In this document: positions 1 through 6,891 of the stretch, piece by piece
How the letters are laid out: every line of letters starts with the position of its first letter
Position numbering within the stretch: the stretch's first letter is position 1
From: Gp7-AA10 sp035516895
GTDB lineage: Bacteria; Acidobacteriota; Thermoanaerobaculia; Gp7-AA8
Direction of reading: 5' to 3'
DNA: 25,821 bases
NCBI GenBank assembly: GCA_035516895.1
Contig: DATIZY010000321.1
Span: 1 to 25,821, forward strand
Position numbers and translations under genes: made by a program
The notes under the pieces: generated by a model
What the model was told of the DNA's origin: nothing
The model's input: the letters and a program-made list of their open reading frames with translations, nothing else
The model's database searches: none

Positions 1-1
1 C

Positions 2-664
2 GAGCTCGGCCACACCGTCGCCGGCTGGTTGTTTGGATATCCATCCATTCCGTCGTTTGATTTTGTCTACGGCGGCGGCATCACGCCGCACGGCGCGCAT
101 CAGGTCGCAATCGCCCTCGCCGTCGCCGCCGGCTTCGCCTACCTCGGCTACTTTTTTCGCGGCAGTCCGCGGCTCGTGGCGCTGATCGGAGGGTGTTTTC
201 TCGTCTGGCTGTTCATCGAGGCGTCGGAGTGGCGGCGGCTGTTCGTGATGGAAGCGGCAGGGCACGCCTCCGAATGCATCTTCGCCGGGATCTTTTTCTG
301 GATGGCGATTTCGGGGATCGGCTGGCGCATGCCGGAGGTCGAGCGGCCGCTCGGTGCATTCGTGGCATTTATGCTCCAATTTAATATGATCAGTTTCTGC
401 CTCGACCTGATGCACGATCCCGACTACCTCGAGGTCTACCGCCAGGGCAAAGGCGGCATGCTGATGCACGACGTCGACGCCATGTCCGCCGACCTGACGA
501 TTCACACCGGCTGGCATCCGTCGATCGAAACGCTCGCGCGCTGTTATCTCGTCTTCGCGTTTGTGCCGATGGGGCTCGCGCTTCTCTGGTACCTGCGCCG
601 CGCCGAATGGCAGAGAGTGGTAACCTTCTTCTATGCCCCTCAAGCCGATGGTCCTGGTCGTTGA
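2..664 (+). CDS. HExxH-motif integral membrane protein, 5' truncated
   Basis: The frame is open to the left edge of the window, so the true start lies upstream and the gene is partial. The first visible codons read ELGH, followed by T-V-A-G-W. The base before them is a C, which would fit a preceding His codon and so an HELGH zinc-protease-like motif of the kind seen in site-2 (M50) proteases. The rest is strongly hydrophobic, with about five membrane segments: roughly codons 35-50, 55-70, 85-105, 115-130 and 175-195 of the visible part. A TTG at 29-31 could be taken as a start, but it would cut the motif in half and is less likely. The 3' end overlaps the response regulator gene by 32 nt, so the two are probably co-translated. 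An M50-like peptidase role is inference from one motif; no second catalytic motif was identified with confidence. Confidence 0.6.
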   Translation, partial: ELGHTVAGWLFGYPSIPSFDFVYGGGITPHGAHQVAIALAVAAGFAYLGYFFRGSPRLVALIGGCFLVWLFIEASEWRRLFVMEAAGHASECIFAGIFFWMAISGIGWRMPEVERPLGAFVAFMLQFNMISFCLDLMHDPDYLEVYRQGKGGMLMHDVDAMSADLTIHTGWHPSIETLARCYLVFAFVPMGLALLWYLRRAEWQRVVTFFYAPQADGPGR

Positions 665-1022
665 CGACACGGACTCTCTGCGCAAACTGCTCGCGGCGGA
701 CCTTTCGAAGGACGGCAGCTGCGTCGTCGAGCAGGCCAGCACCGCGGCCGAGGGGCTGGAGAAGGCCGCGTCGCCGGATTGCGCGGTCGTCGTGCTCGAC
801 ATGATCCTTCCCGATGTCGACGGCCTGCAGTTCATCGATCAGCTTTGCATCCGACGGCCGGATCCGCCGGCGATCATCGCCATCACCGGCGCGTCGGAGA
901 CGCTCGTTCCCGATTCGATCATCGAAGGTCCCTATCGCGGGATCGTGAGCGCGGTGTTCCGTAAACCGATCGATCGCGACAAGCTGCGCGAGACGGTCGC
1001 GTTCTGCCTCGGCGGCTCGTAG
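633..1022 (+). CDS. single-domain response regulator (CheY-like receiver)
   Basis: The product has 129 residues and is only a receiver domain. The acidic pair is D11-D12, the phospho-acceptor is D56 in VVVLDMILPDVDG, the switch threonine is T85 and the conserved lysine is K111 followed by P112. No output domain follows, so it probably acts by protein-protein contact, as CheY or Spo0F do. Its cognate kinase is not in the window. The start overlaps the upstream membrane-protein gene by 32 nt. An alternative ATG at 648 (residue 6) would keep the whole fold, and neither start has a clear Shine-Dalgarno sequence. The stop at 1020-1022 is followed directly by a hairpin that fills the gap to the convergent HNH gene. 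Confidence 0.88.
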   Translation: MPLKPMVLVVDDTDSLRKLLAADLSKDGSCVVEQASTAAEGLEKAASPDCAVVVLDMILPDVDGLQFIDQLCIRRPDPPAIIAITGASETLVPDSIIEGPYRGIVSAVFRKPIDRDKLRETVAFCLGGS

Positions 1023-1040
1023 CTCGCGGTTCGCCGCGAG
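1023..1040. terminator. hairpin with TTCG loop between convergent genes
   Basis: CTCGCGG at 1023-1029 pairs with CCGCGAG at 1034-1040 around the tetraloop TTCG, a perfect 7-bp GC-rich stem. It fills exactly the 18 nt between the response-regulator stop and the HNH stop. There is no T tract on either strand, so it is not a classical intrinsic terminator. A bidirectional transcript-end or RNA-stability hairpin is the likeliest role. Confidence 0.5.
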
Positions 1041-1913
1041 TCAATCAACCGCGGGCCACAGCTCTTCGTCGCTCGGCAGCTCGAGCCTTTTTCCCGAAAA
1101 TGCGAGAAGCATCGCCCGTTCGCCCTCTCCCGCTTCGAAGCGCTCCGGCAGCTCGATGTGGATGCGATATTCGTCATCGAACGTGAGGATGTGCGCGTCG
1201 AACGCGCGATGATGAGTCGCGCAGAGTGCGATGCCGTCGCGGACGGAGATCGCCGGCTGCGGATCGCGATCGGCGACGACGAACGCGGCGTCGAGCAGCG
1301 CGCGCACGCGAAGTCCGCAGACCGCGCAGCGATCGCGATACGCCTTCAGTACGGCATTTCGAAAGCGCGCGTGGTAGAGCCGGCGCTGCACGGTCGTGAC
1401 GACGTAGCTCTTGGACATCTCGCGGATTTCCATCGGGCTCTCCGGCGTGCGAATTGCCGGAAGCGTGAGCTGGCGTGTCGTCGGCGGTGCCGACATCGTC
1501 TCGCCGGGCTTCTGCTCGGCCAGATCGATGAGAAATCGCTGTGTCGCCTCGTCCCAGCCAACGACGTACACGGGCGCGAAGATCACGTATTCCGGATTCG
1601 GCTTCCGCTTGACCTGGAGGAAGTAGATGAGCGGCAGCTCGGCTTCGGCGCAGCGTTTGAGTCCGTCCGCTCCCGGCGCGAAGTCGTACATCACGCGGCT
1701 GCCTTCGATCGGATCGTCGGTGTACGGCGAATCGATCGTCGACGTGATCGAAAGAGGATCGCTGAGCTCCGCCGGCTTGAAGATGCCCTGCTGCCCTTTG
1801 AGGAAGACGCCTTTGAACTGCCGAAGCTCCGACGCCGGCACGGCGACCCAACGCTCGCGCAGTCCGCGAACGTAATGGATCGCCTCGAGACGGATGCGCG
1901 TCTCGTCTAACAC
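1041..1913 (-). CDS. HNH-family protein with N-terminal SRA/PUA-like head domain; catalytic His substituted
   Basis: The product has 290 residues. The C-terminal module (about 190-245) has the HNH_2 layout: C196-A-V-C199, then a LLDAA segment, then GIALC (C231), then T-H234-H235-R-A-F-D. The N-terminal part (about 15-135) contains GQQGIFKP, a central PLIYFLQV strand and VYVVGWDE. This resembles the head domain that precedes HNH in McrA-like modification-dependent restriction proteins (inference). Two usual catalytic positions differ: the first His of the motif, normally in an AAHI context, is F211, and the usual Asn before G227 is D226. The start is a GTG directly beside a heptamer array (1914-1948), and no ATG lies nearby. 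It follows the kinase gene on the same strand. It may be a non-cleaving DNA reader or a decaying nuclease. Confidence 0.72.
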   Translation of the reverse strand: MLDETRIRLEAIHYVRGLRERWVAVPASELRQFKGVFLKGQQGIFKPAELSDPLSITSTIDSPYTDDPIEGSRVMYDFAPGADGLKRCAEAELPLIYFLQVKRKPNPEYVIFAPVYVVGWDEATQRFLIDLAEQKPGETMSAPPTTRQLTLPAIRTPESPMEIREMSKSYVVTTVQRRLYHARFRNAVLKAYRDRCAVCGLRVRALLDAAFVVADRDPQPAISVRDGIALCATHHRAFDAHILTFDDEYRIHIELPERFEAGEGERAMLLAFSGKRLELPSDEELWPAVD

Positions 1914-1975
1914 GCGTCGTTCGTGGTTTGTGCTTCGTGGTTCGTTACGTCACTGCTCGAACCACGCGCCACGGG
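1914..1975. repeat. degenerate heptanucleotide array with inverted arm between kinase and HNH genes
   Basis: Consecutive 7-nt units run from 1914: GCGTCGT, TCGTGGT, TTGTGCT, TCGTGGT, TCGTTAC. After a short spacer the complementary motif follows: CGTGGTTCG at 1936-1944 pairs with CGAACCACG at 1958-1966, a 9-bp stem with a 13-nt loop. The array separates the kinase stop (1976) from the HNH GTG start (1911-1913), so on the minus strand it is the HNH 5' leader. No T tract follows. Confidence 0.7.
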
Positions 1976-3358
1976 TCACTTGTTTTTCTTGGTGCTGCCG
2001 TGGTGGAAGAGCCGTTGCAGGAACGACGGCCGTTGCTGCGGCTGCGGCTTCTTCGTCGTGCGCTTCGGCGCCTCCGCGACGATCGTGTCGTTCGGCCGGT
2101 GCGCCTCGGCTTCCTTCATCGCCTCGTCGCGGCCCTGCTGGCCCGTGATGCTGTTCGGATAAATCTTCAGGTAGTCCTCGTAGGCCTGCACGCTCTCATC
2201 GTATTTGCCGTCGACGAGCAGCCGGTGCGCATAGGCGAGAGCATTCTTCTTCGTCATGTACGAAGTGCGCTGCTGTGCGGTCATGACGCCGCGCGGAGTC
2301 GGATCGCTCTGCGTGTGAATCACCGCGATCGCTCCGATGAGCCCCGCCGCGAGCATGCCGATGATCGAGTACGACAGCGCCGGTGGCAGCACGTTCTGCG
2401 TCTGCGATCCCAAAGCCGGCGTGCGATCGGCGAATTTGGTGTCGGTCGTCTCGTTGCCCACCGCCACTTCGATTGGAACGAGTTCGATCGGTGCCGGCGT
2501 CGGTGTCGGCGTGCTGCCGCGCAGCGCCTGCATCTCACGCAACGCGGCACCGGCGCTGGCGAAGCGCGCGTCGGGCGACTTCGGCAGGAGCTTCGCCACG
2601 AATTTCGCCACGATCTCCGGCACTTCGGGATTCACTTCGCTCGCGAGCGGCGGGTCTTTCTCGACGACGTTGCGAAGGATGCTGCTGACGTCCGGCGCCG
2701 AGAACGGCTTCACGCCCGTGAGCATCTCGTAGAGCACGACGCCGACCGAGAAGAGGTCGCTGCGCGCGGTGACGTCGGTGCATCTCACCTGCTCGGGCGA
2801 CATGTAGTTCGGCGTGCCGAGCATCGACCCGACTTGCGTCAGGGTCGACCCCGCGGGGCGCGCGATGCCGAAGTCGGCGATCTTCGCTTGACCGTCGCTG
2901 GAGAGAAGGATGTTGGCGGGTTTGATGTCGCGGTGGATGACGCCTTTGGCATGAGCGTAGGTGAGGCCGCGCAGGATGTCTTCGCCGATGCGCAAGGCGT
3001 CGTCGAGCGGCAGCGGCTTCGATCGCTTGAGACGGTCGCGCAGCGATTCTCCTTCGACCCATTCCGTCGCCAGAAACGAGATGACGTTGTTCTCGTATCC
3101 CGGCTCGTAGAGCGTCACGATGTTCGGGTGCTGCATCGCGCCGCACACTTCGGCCTCGCGCTGCAGCCGCTGATAGAACTCGTTCGCTTCGCTTTCGTCG
3201 TCGAACTGCTGCTGGACCTGAACCGTTTTCAGCGCGACACGGCGGCCGATGCGGCGGTCGCGGGCGAGGTAGACCATGCCCATGGCCCCTTTGCCCAGGA
3301 CCGATTCAACCTCGTATTCGCCGAACTGGCGACGCGTCTCAGTCGCTAAGTCGCCCAT
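1976..3358 (-). CDS. PknB-type serine/threonine protein kinase, membrane-anchored
   Basis: The product has 460 residues from the ATG at 3358; a GTG four codons upstream is possible. A Hanks-type kinase domain fills about residues 15-280. The Gly loop is GKGAMG (22-27), the ATP lysine is K44 in VALK and the helix-C glutamate is E68. The catalytic loop is HRDIKPAN (H142, D144, N149), then DFG (162-164), with SPE closing the activation segment. A Pro/Thr linker (TPTPTPAP) follows, then one membrane helix (about 327-347) and an extracytoplasmic tail with a TPR-like helix pair and a basic, Gln-rich end. All catalytic residues are present, so it should be active. The purine run AGGATGAG upstream (rather far, about 12 nt) is a possible ribosome site. 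The gene lies 41 nt downstream of the LolA-like gene on the same strand. Confidence 0.93.
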   Translation of the reverse strand: MGDLATETRRQFGEYEVESVLGKGAMGMVYLARDRRIGRRVALKTVQVQQQFDDESEANEFYQRLQREAEVCGAMQHPNIVTLYEPGYENNVISFLATEWVEGESLRDRLKRSKPLPLDDALRIGEDILRGLTYAHAKGVIHRDIKPANILLSSDGQAKIADFGIARPAGSTLTQVGSMLGTPNYMSPEQVRCTDVTARSDLFSVGVVLYEMLTGVKPFSAPDVSSILRNVVEKDPPLASEVNPEVPEIVAKFVAKLLPKSPDARFASAGAALREMQALRGSTPTPTPAPIELVPIEVAVGNETTDTKFADRTPALGSQTQNVLPPALSYSIIGMLAAGLIGAIAVIHTQSDPTPRGVMTAQQRTSYMTKKNALAYAHRLLVDGKYDESVQAYEDYLKIYPNSITGQQGRDEAMKEAEAHRPNDTIVAEAPKRTTKKPQPQQRPSFLQRLFHHGSTKKNK

Positions 3359-3411
3359 TGTGCGGTGCACTCATCCTAACAGGACTTCGAAGACGCGCAA
3401 CGTGATCGGGC

Positions 3412-4014
3412 TTACTTCGCGCGCGTGACCTCGATTTTGGAGAGCTCGTTCGTCGCCGTCGTCGTCCCCATCGCCGTGTTCACTTCGGTCGAGGCGAAGA
3501 GGAGACCGTCGATCGTTTGAAAGTTGCTGTACGAAGTACTGAACTCGATTCCTTCCGCTCTTCCGGTTGATTTAAGGATGTGCCCGGTTGACGGATCCAC
3601 ATCGACAGTCACGCTCATTCCGCCGCCGAGCGGAACGTCGATCGAGTTCGCCCCGGCGCTGCGCAACGCGCCGCGGTGCTCTTCGATGAGGAGCGGAAGC
3701 GCGATGCGCGCGGCCTGCAGGCGCATCGCATCGAGTCCCATTCCGGTCGCCTCTTTGCCGTTCTGCGTCCCATGATCACCATCGACCACGCGAACCTCGG
3801 TGTGCGACGGATACGCGATCTCGACGCGAAGCTTGTCGGGCCGCTGCCATTCGCGCGTGAGCTTGCCGTCCCCCGGACGCATCGCCGGAATCACGCGGCC
3901 TGTCTGCCGGATCGAAGCGACCTTCGCCCACGCCGCAGCGCCGCCGTACGCCTGCACGACTTTGTCGGCGAGCTGCTGCGTGTTCAGTGCGGCCATGATG
4001 ATGAGTGTGAGCAT
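3412..4014 (-). CDS. LolA-like / outer-membrane lipoprotein-sorting-type exported protein
   Basis: The product has 200 residues. After a very short hydrophobic start (MLTLIIMAAL) comes the family-like opening LADKVVQAYGG. Alternating beta-strand segments follow, such as WQRPDKLRVEI, MSVTVDVDPSTGHILKS and FSTSYSNFQTIDGLLFASTEV. These resemble periplasmic LolA/LolB-fold carriers often annotated as outer-membrane lipoprotein-sorting protein. The start was chosen as the first ATG after the upstream gene's stop, leaving a 2-nt gap. The much longer open frame extending antisense through glnS is a GC-rich shadow. The signal sequence is oddly short and lacks basic residues, so export is inferred rather than clear. 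The gene is translationally linked to the DUF4214 gene upstream. Confidence 0.65.
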   Translation of the reverse strand: MLTLIIMAALNTQQLADKVVQAYGGAAAWAKVASIRQTGRVIPAMRPGDGKLTREWQRPDKLRVEIAYPSHTEVRVVDGDHGTQNGKEATGMGLDAMRLQAARIALPLLIEEHRGALRSAGANSIDVPLGGGMSVTVDVDPSTGHILKSTGRAEGIEFSTSYSNFQTIDGLLFASTEVNTAMGTTTATNELSKIEVTRAK

Positions 4015-4016
4015 CG

Positions 4017-4676
4017 CTAGTGTGCGCAGTACTCGTCCGAGCCGATGATGGTCTCCACGATTTGATCGTAGCCGAAGCCCAACGCGCTTCCGGGGGCTCC
4101 GTGGTGAAGATACTTCATGTACGCAGCGTTGATCGCGCGCTGGCGCGCTTCGAGTGAGCTCAGCACCTGCTGCGCGATTGTCGTGCGGCTGGCGCCCGCG
4201 CCGAGCTGCCCGACGAAGAGCGCGCTTCCCTGCGGATCGGCCACGCGTCCGAGGACGTCCTGGTACAACGCGGCGATGAAGCCGGGGTTGGTGCCGCCGC
4301 CGCGGCGCGTGAAGTACTCGGGCGAAGCGAGGATCAATGCCTCGATCTGTTCGCTCGTACCGCCGTGCTGCAGCATCGGGGAAAAATAGGCGATCGCACT
4401 TCCATCGGCAGGCCGGTGCAGGTACGCGTTGTAAAACGTCTGCACACGCGCGTTCGCGTACTCCGGAGTGTGCAGCAGCTGCGAGGCAACCTGCGCGCGC
4501 GTGGTGCCGTTCGTGATCGCCGCCTGCCAGTACTGTAAGCCGGCGACGTTGATCGGACGGCCAAGCAGGTCCTGATACGCCTTGGCGATGAAGTGCGCCG
4601 GGTCGCACGTTTGTACGAGGACCGGCCGCGGCGCAGCCACCTTCTGCACGAACGGCACGGCGAGCAGAAGCAACAT
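4017..4676 (-). CDS. exported DUF4214-repeat protein
   Basis: The product has 219 residues from the ATG at 4676. The N-terminus MLLLLAVPFVQKVAAP looks like a signal peptide or anchor. About four repeats of the DUF4214 pattern follow: Y-x-D-L-L-G-R-P, a Gly, an aromatic pair, then a helix ending in x-S-x-E-Y. Examples are AYQDLLGRPINVAGLQYW, LYQDVLGRVADPQGSALF and the closing IIGSDEYCAH. DUF4214 domains occur in S-layer-like, adhesin and exported proteins; the biochemical role is unknown. The longer open frame (to 4838) runs into glnS and is rejected. The gene is divergent from glnS with 28 nt between start codons, and its stop lies 2 nt before the LolA-like gene. Confidence 0.78.
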   Translation of the reverse strand: MLLLLAVPFVQKVAAPRPVLVQTCDPAHFIAKAYQDLLGRPINVAGLQYWQAAITNGTTRAQVASQLLHTPEYANARVQTFYNAYLHRPADGSAIAYFSPMLQHGGTSEQIEALILASPEYFTRRGGGTNPGFIAALYQDVLGRVADPQGSALFVGQLGAGASRTTIAQQVLSSLEARQRAINAAYMKYLHHGAPGSALGFGYDQIVETIIGSDEYCAH

Positions 4677-4684
4677 CGGCGAGC

Positions 4685-4694
4685 AGTGTACACT
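4685..4694. promoter_or_regulatory. overlapping divergent -10 boxes for the DUF4214 gene and glnS
   Basis: TACACT on the plus strand (4689-4694) lies 10 nt before the glnS ATG. The same hexamer on the minus strand (4690 to 4685) lies 8 nt before the DUF4214 ATG. The centre GTGTAC is palindromic, so both boxes share two base pairs. The distances suit leaderless transcripts. No Shine-Dalgarno sequence precedes either ATG. Confidence 0.5.
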
Positions 4695-4704
4695 CCCGCT
4701 CCCA

Positions 4705-6360
4705 ATGGCGACGGATTTCATCCGCGAGATTGTGGAGGACGACCTGAAGGCCGGCCGGGTCTCGACCGTCATCACCCGTTTTCCGCCGGAGCCCAACGGA
4801 TATCTGCACATCGGCCACGCGAAAGCGATCGTTCTCAATTTCGGAATCGCCAGCGAGTACGGCGGCTACTGCAACCTGAGGTTCGACGACACGAATCCGG
4901 TCAAAGAAGAGATCGAGTATGCCGAGGCGATCCAACGCGATGTCGAGTGGCTCGGCTGTTCGTGGCGCAATCTGCTGCACGCGTCCGATTACTTCGATCA
5001 GCTGTACGAATGGGCGCTCGATCTCGTTCGCGACGGCAAAGCGTTCGTCGACAGCCAGTCCGCGGACGAGATTCGCGCGAATCGCGGCACGCTGACGGAG
5101 CCCGGCAGCGATTCGCCGTATCGCGATCGCAGCGTTGCCGAGAACCTCGATCTTTTTCAGCGCATGCGCGCCGGCGAGTTTCCGAACGGCGCGCACGTGT
5201 TGCGGGCGAAAATCGACATGGCGTCGCCGAACATCAACATGCGCGACCCGGTGCTCTACCGCATCCGTCACGAGGACCATCACCGCACGGGCGGCAAGTG
5301 GGACATCTATCCGATGTACGACTACGCGCATCCGCTGTCCGACGCGATCGAGGGCATCACGCACTCCCTCTGCACGATGGAGTACGAGGACCACCGGCCG
5401 CTGTACGACTGGATCATCGAAAACGTGCGCGTGCCGGCGCGGCCGCATCAATACGAATTCGCGCGGCTCAACCTCAATTACACGGTGATGTCGAAGCGGA
5501 AGCTGCTGCGGCTCGTGCAGGAGGGTCACGTCCGCGGCTGGGACGATCCGCGCATGCCGACGATCGCCGGTCTGCGGCGGCGCGGCTACACGCCGGCGTC
5601 GATCCGCAGTTTCGCCGAGCGCGTCGGCGTCGCGAAGCGGGAGAACGTGATCGACGTCGCGCTGCTCGAGTTTTCGGTCCGCGACGATCTGAACGCGCAC
5701 GCGCCGCGCGTCATGGGCGTCCTCGATCCGCTCCGTGTCGTCGTCGAAAACTATCCTGAAGAACAGACCGAATGGTTCGAGACGGCGAACAATCCGGAAG
5801 ATCCGGCCGCGGGCGTTCGATCGGTGCCGTTCTCGCGCGTGCTCTACATCGAGCGCGAAGACTTCATGGAAGAGCCGCCGAAGAAATTTTTCCGCCTTGC
5901 GCCGGGCCGCGAAGTGCGGCTGCGATCGGCGTACTTCATCACGTGCACCGGCGTGACGAAGGACGCGAGCGGCAACATCGTCGAGCTGCGCGCCACGTAC
6001 GATCCGGCGACGCGCGGAGGCGACGCGCCCGACGGCCGCCGACCGAAAGCGACGCTCCACTGGGTGTCGGCGCAGCACGCGATCGATTGCGAAGTGCGCC
6101 TCTACGATCGGCTCTTCCGCAGCGAGAACCCCGAGGAGAGCGGGGACTTTCTCGCCGACCTCAATGCCGATTCGCTGAAGATCGTCGAGCACGCGAAGCT
6201 CGAGCCGAGCGTTCGCGACGCGCGGCCGCTCACGCGATATCAGTTCGAGCGCGTCGGCTACTTCTGCGTCGATCCCGACTCGTCGCCGCAGCGGCTCGTG
6301 TTCAATCGCACGGCGACGCTCAAGGACACCTGGGCGAAAGTCAAAAGGACTGAAGACTGA
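4705..6360 (+). CDS. glnS: glutaminyl-tRNA synthetase
   Basis: The product has 551 residues, close to the usual length of about 550. It is a class I synthetase that charges tRNA-Gln. The signature PPEPNGYLHIGHAK (27-40) contains the HIGH motif, and the second ATP motif appears as VMSKRK after LNLNYT. The anticodon-binding beta barrels follow, with typical strings such as SEDFMEEPPKKFFRL-like (here REDFMEEPPKKFFRL) and NRTATLKDTWAK near the end. The start ATG at 4705 begins MATDFIREIVEDDL, the normal N-terminus of bacterial GlnRS; the frame is open further upstream but without family sequence. The last residues (KRTED) and the stop TGA are encoded inside a heptamer array, so the C-terminal tail derives from the repeat. 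A TACACT box 10 nt upstream suggests a leaderless message. Confidence 0.97.
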   Translation: MATDFIREIVEDDLKAGRVSTVITRFPPEPNGYLHIGHAKAIVLNFGIASEYGGYCNLRFDDTNPVKEEIEYAEAIQRDVEWLGCSWRNLLHASDYFDQLYEWALDLVRDGKAFVDSQSADEIRANRGTLTEPGSDSPYRDRSVAENLDLFQRMRAGEFPNGAHVLRAKIDMASPNINMRDPVLYRIRHEDHHRTGGKWDIYPMYDYAHPLSDAIEGITHSLCTMEYEDHRPLYDWIIENVRVPARPHQYEFARLNLNYTVMSKRKLLRLVQEGHVRGWDDPRMPTIAGLRRRGYTPASIRSFAERVGVAKRENVIDVALLEFSVRDDLNAHAPRVMGVLDPLRVVVENYPEEQTEWFETANNPEDPAAGVRSVPFSRVLYIEREDFMEEPPKKFFRLAPGREVRLRSAYFITCTGVTKDASGNIVELRATYDPATRGGDAPDGRRPKATLHWVSAQHAIDCEVRLYDRLFRSENPEESGDFLADLNADSLKIVEHAKLEPSVRDARPLTRYQFERVGYFCVDPDSSPQRLVFNRTATLKDTWAKVKRTED

Positions 6361-6373
6361 GGACTCAGGACGC
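6346..6373 (+). repeat. heptamer array, left arm, overlapping the glnS stop codon
   Basis: Four 7-nt units run in register: AGGACTG, AAGACTG, AGGACTC, AGGACGC. The glnS stop TGA (6358-6360) lies inside. The complementary arm is at 6434-6482, with 60 nt between them in which I see no gene. Confidence 0.75.
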
Positions 6374-6433
6374 CGCTGAACATTGTTTGTTTGGGTGCTG
6401 TGACTCGCGTGTACTTTTCTGTTAGGTACGTGC

Positions 6434-6482
6434 GACTCAGTCCTCAGTCCTCAGTCCTGATTCCTGAGTCTGTCATCCTAAT
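6434..6482 (+). repeat. heptamer array, right (inverted) arm downstream of glnS
   Basis: Seven units in register: GACTCAG, TCCTCAG, TCCTCAG, TCCTGAT, TCCTGAG, TCTGTCA, TCCTAAT. Their reverse complement (CTGAGGA type) matches the left arm, so the RNA can form a long imperfect stem after glnS. The array ends about 15 nt before the -10 box of the next gene. Confidence 0.75.
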
Positions 6483-6497
6483 CACTACGATTTAACG

Positions 6498-6503
6498 TAT
6501 ACT
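6498..6503 (+). promoter_or_regulatory. -10 box of the zinc-ribbon gene, probably leaderless
   Basis: TATACT lies 9 nt before the ATG at 6513, so transcription would begin at or next to the start codon. No clear -35 hexamer was seen; the expected position is occupied by the end of the heptamer array. Confidence 0.55.
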
Positions 6504-6512
6504 ATTTTCGAG

Positions 6513-6737
6513 ATGGCGGTGTGCTGGCGCTGCCCTGCATGCAGCGAAGTCAGTTGTGAAGACGACGGGAACTCCACGGGCCCTCTCTCCTGCGATCACT
6601 GCGGACGCCCCTTCGAGCCAATCGATACGCTCTGCGCCGTTTGCGACAAGCCGAATCCGTGGGTGCGCCGCGATTCGATTCATTACTGGTGCACGGAGTG
6701 CGGAACGCGCCAGCGATTTACTCGATTCGCTTCCTGA
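6513..6737 (+). CDS. small double zinc-ribbon protein
   Basis: The product has 74 residues with four CxxC knuckles at 7-10, 27-30, 41-44 and 60-63, enough for two zinc ribbons. Additional Cys lie at 4 and 15. Nothing else is recognisable. Proteins of this shape bind nucleic acid or act as small adaptors, but no specific role can be assigned. The ATG is the first codon after a good -10 box (TATACT, 9 nt upstream) and no Shine-Dalgarno sequence is seen, so translation is probably leaderless. It stands between glnS and the SinR/Cas2-like gene, each with its own apparent promoter. Confidence 0.72.
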   Translation: MAVCWRCPACSEVSCEDDGNSTGPLSCDHCGRPFEPIDTLCAVCDKPNPWVRRDSIHYWCTECGTRQRFTRFAS

Positions 6738-6843
6738 ACGCCGCGTGAAGCAGCGGGCCGGCGATCGGCGGATGCGGCGAAATCCACTCGCCGGGGAGCG
6801 TTTGGCTGCCGAACGAGAGATCGAACCGCGGACCAGTCTGATC
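6718..6843 (-). pseudogene. possible start-less coding remnant
   Basis: On the minus strand a 41-codon frame opens right after a TGA and ends in TAA, with no start codon. It reads like real protein (DQTGPRFDLSFGSQTLPGEW, then ISPHPPIAG) and has GC-rich third positions. It occupies most of the 154-nt gap between the zinc-ribbon and SinR/Cas2-like genes and touches the 3' end of the former. It could be a decayed gene end or chance. Confidence 0.2.
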
Positions 6844-6878
6844 TCACAGAAAACATTGAATTCATAAATGTGATGAAT

Positions 6879-6884
6879 TATCAT
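6879..6884 (+). promoter_or_regulatory. -10 box of the SinR/Cas2-like gene
   Basis: TATCAT lies 7 nt before the ATG at 6892. It overlaps an earlier in-frame ATG (6883), which argues that 6892 is the true, leaderless start. Confidence 0.45.
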
Positions 6885-6891
6885 GACGTTA

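Noticed and set aside
1928..3349. Long plus-strand open frame opposite the kinase
   Set aside because: Arg/Val/His-rich composition and no domain; the minus strand encodes an intact kinase.
3412..6192. A very long minus-strand open frame (926 codons) opposite glnS
   Set aside because: Only its last 200 codons look like a protein (the LolA-like gene). The rest is arginine-rich antisense of glnS, as expected in GC-rich DNA.
6780..6850. A tRNA T-arm-like string (GGTTCGATC) on the minus strand
   Set aside because: No acceptor, D or anticodon stems could be built around it.
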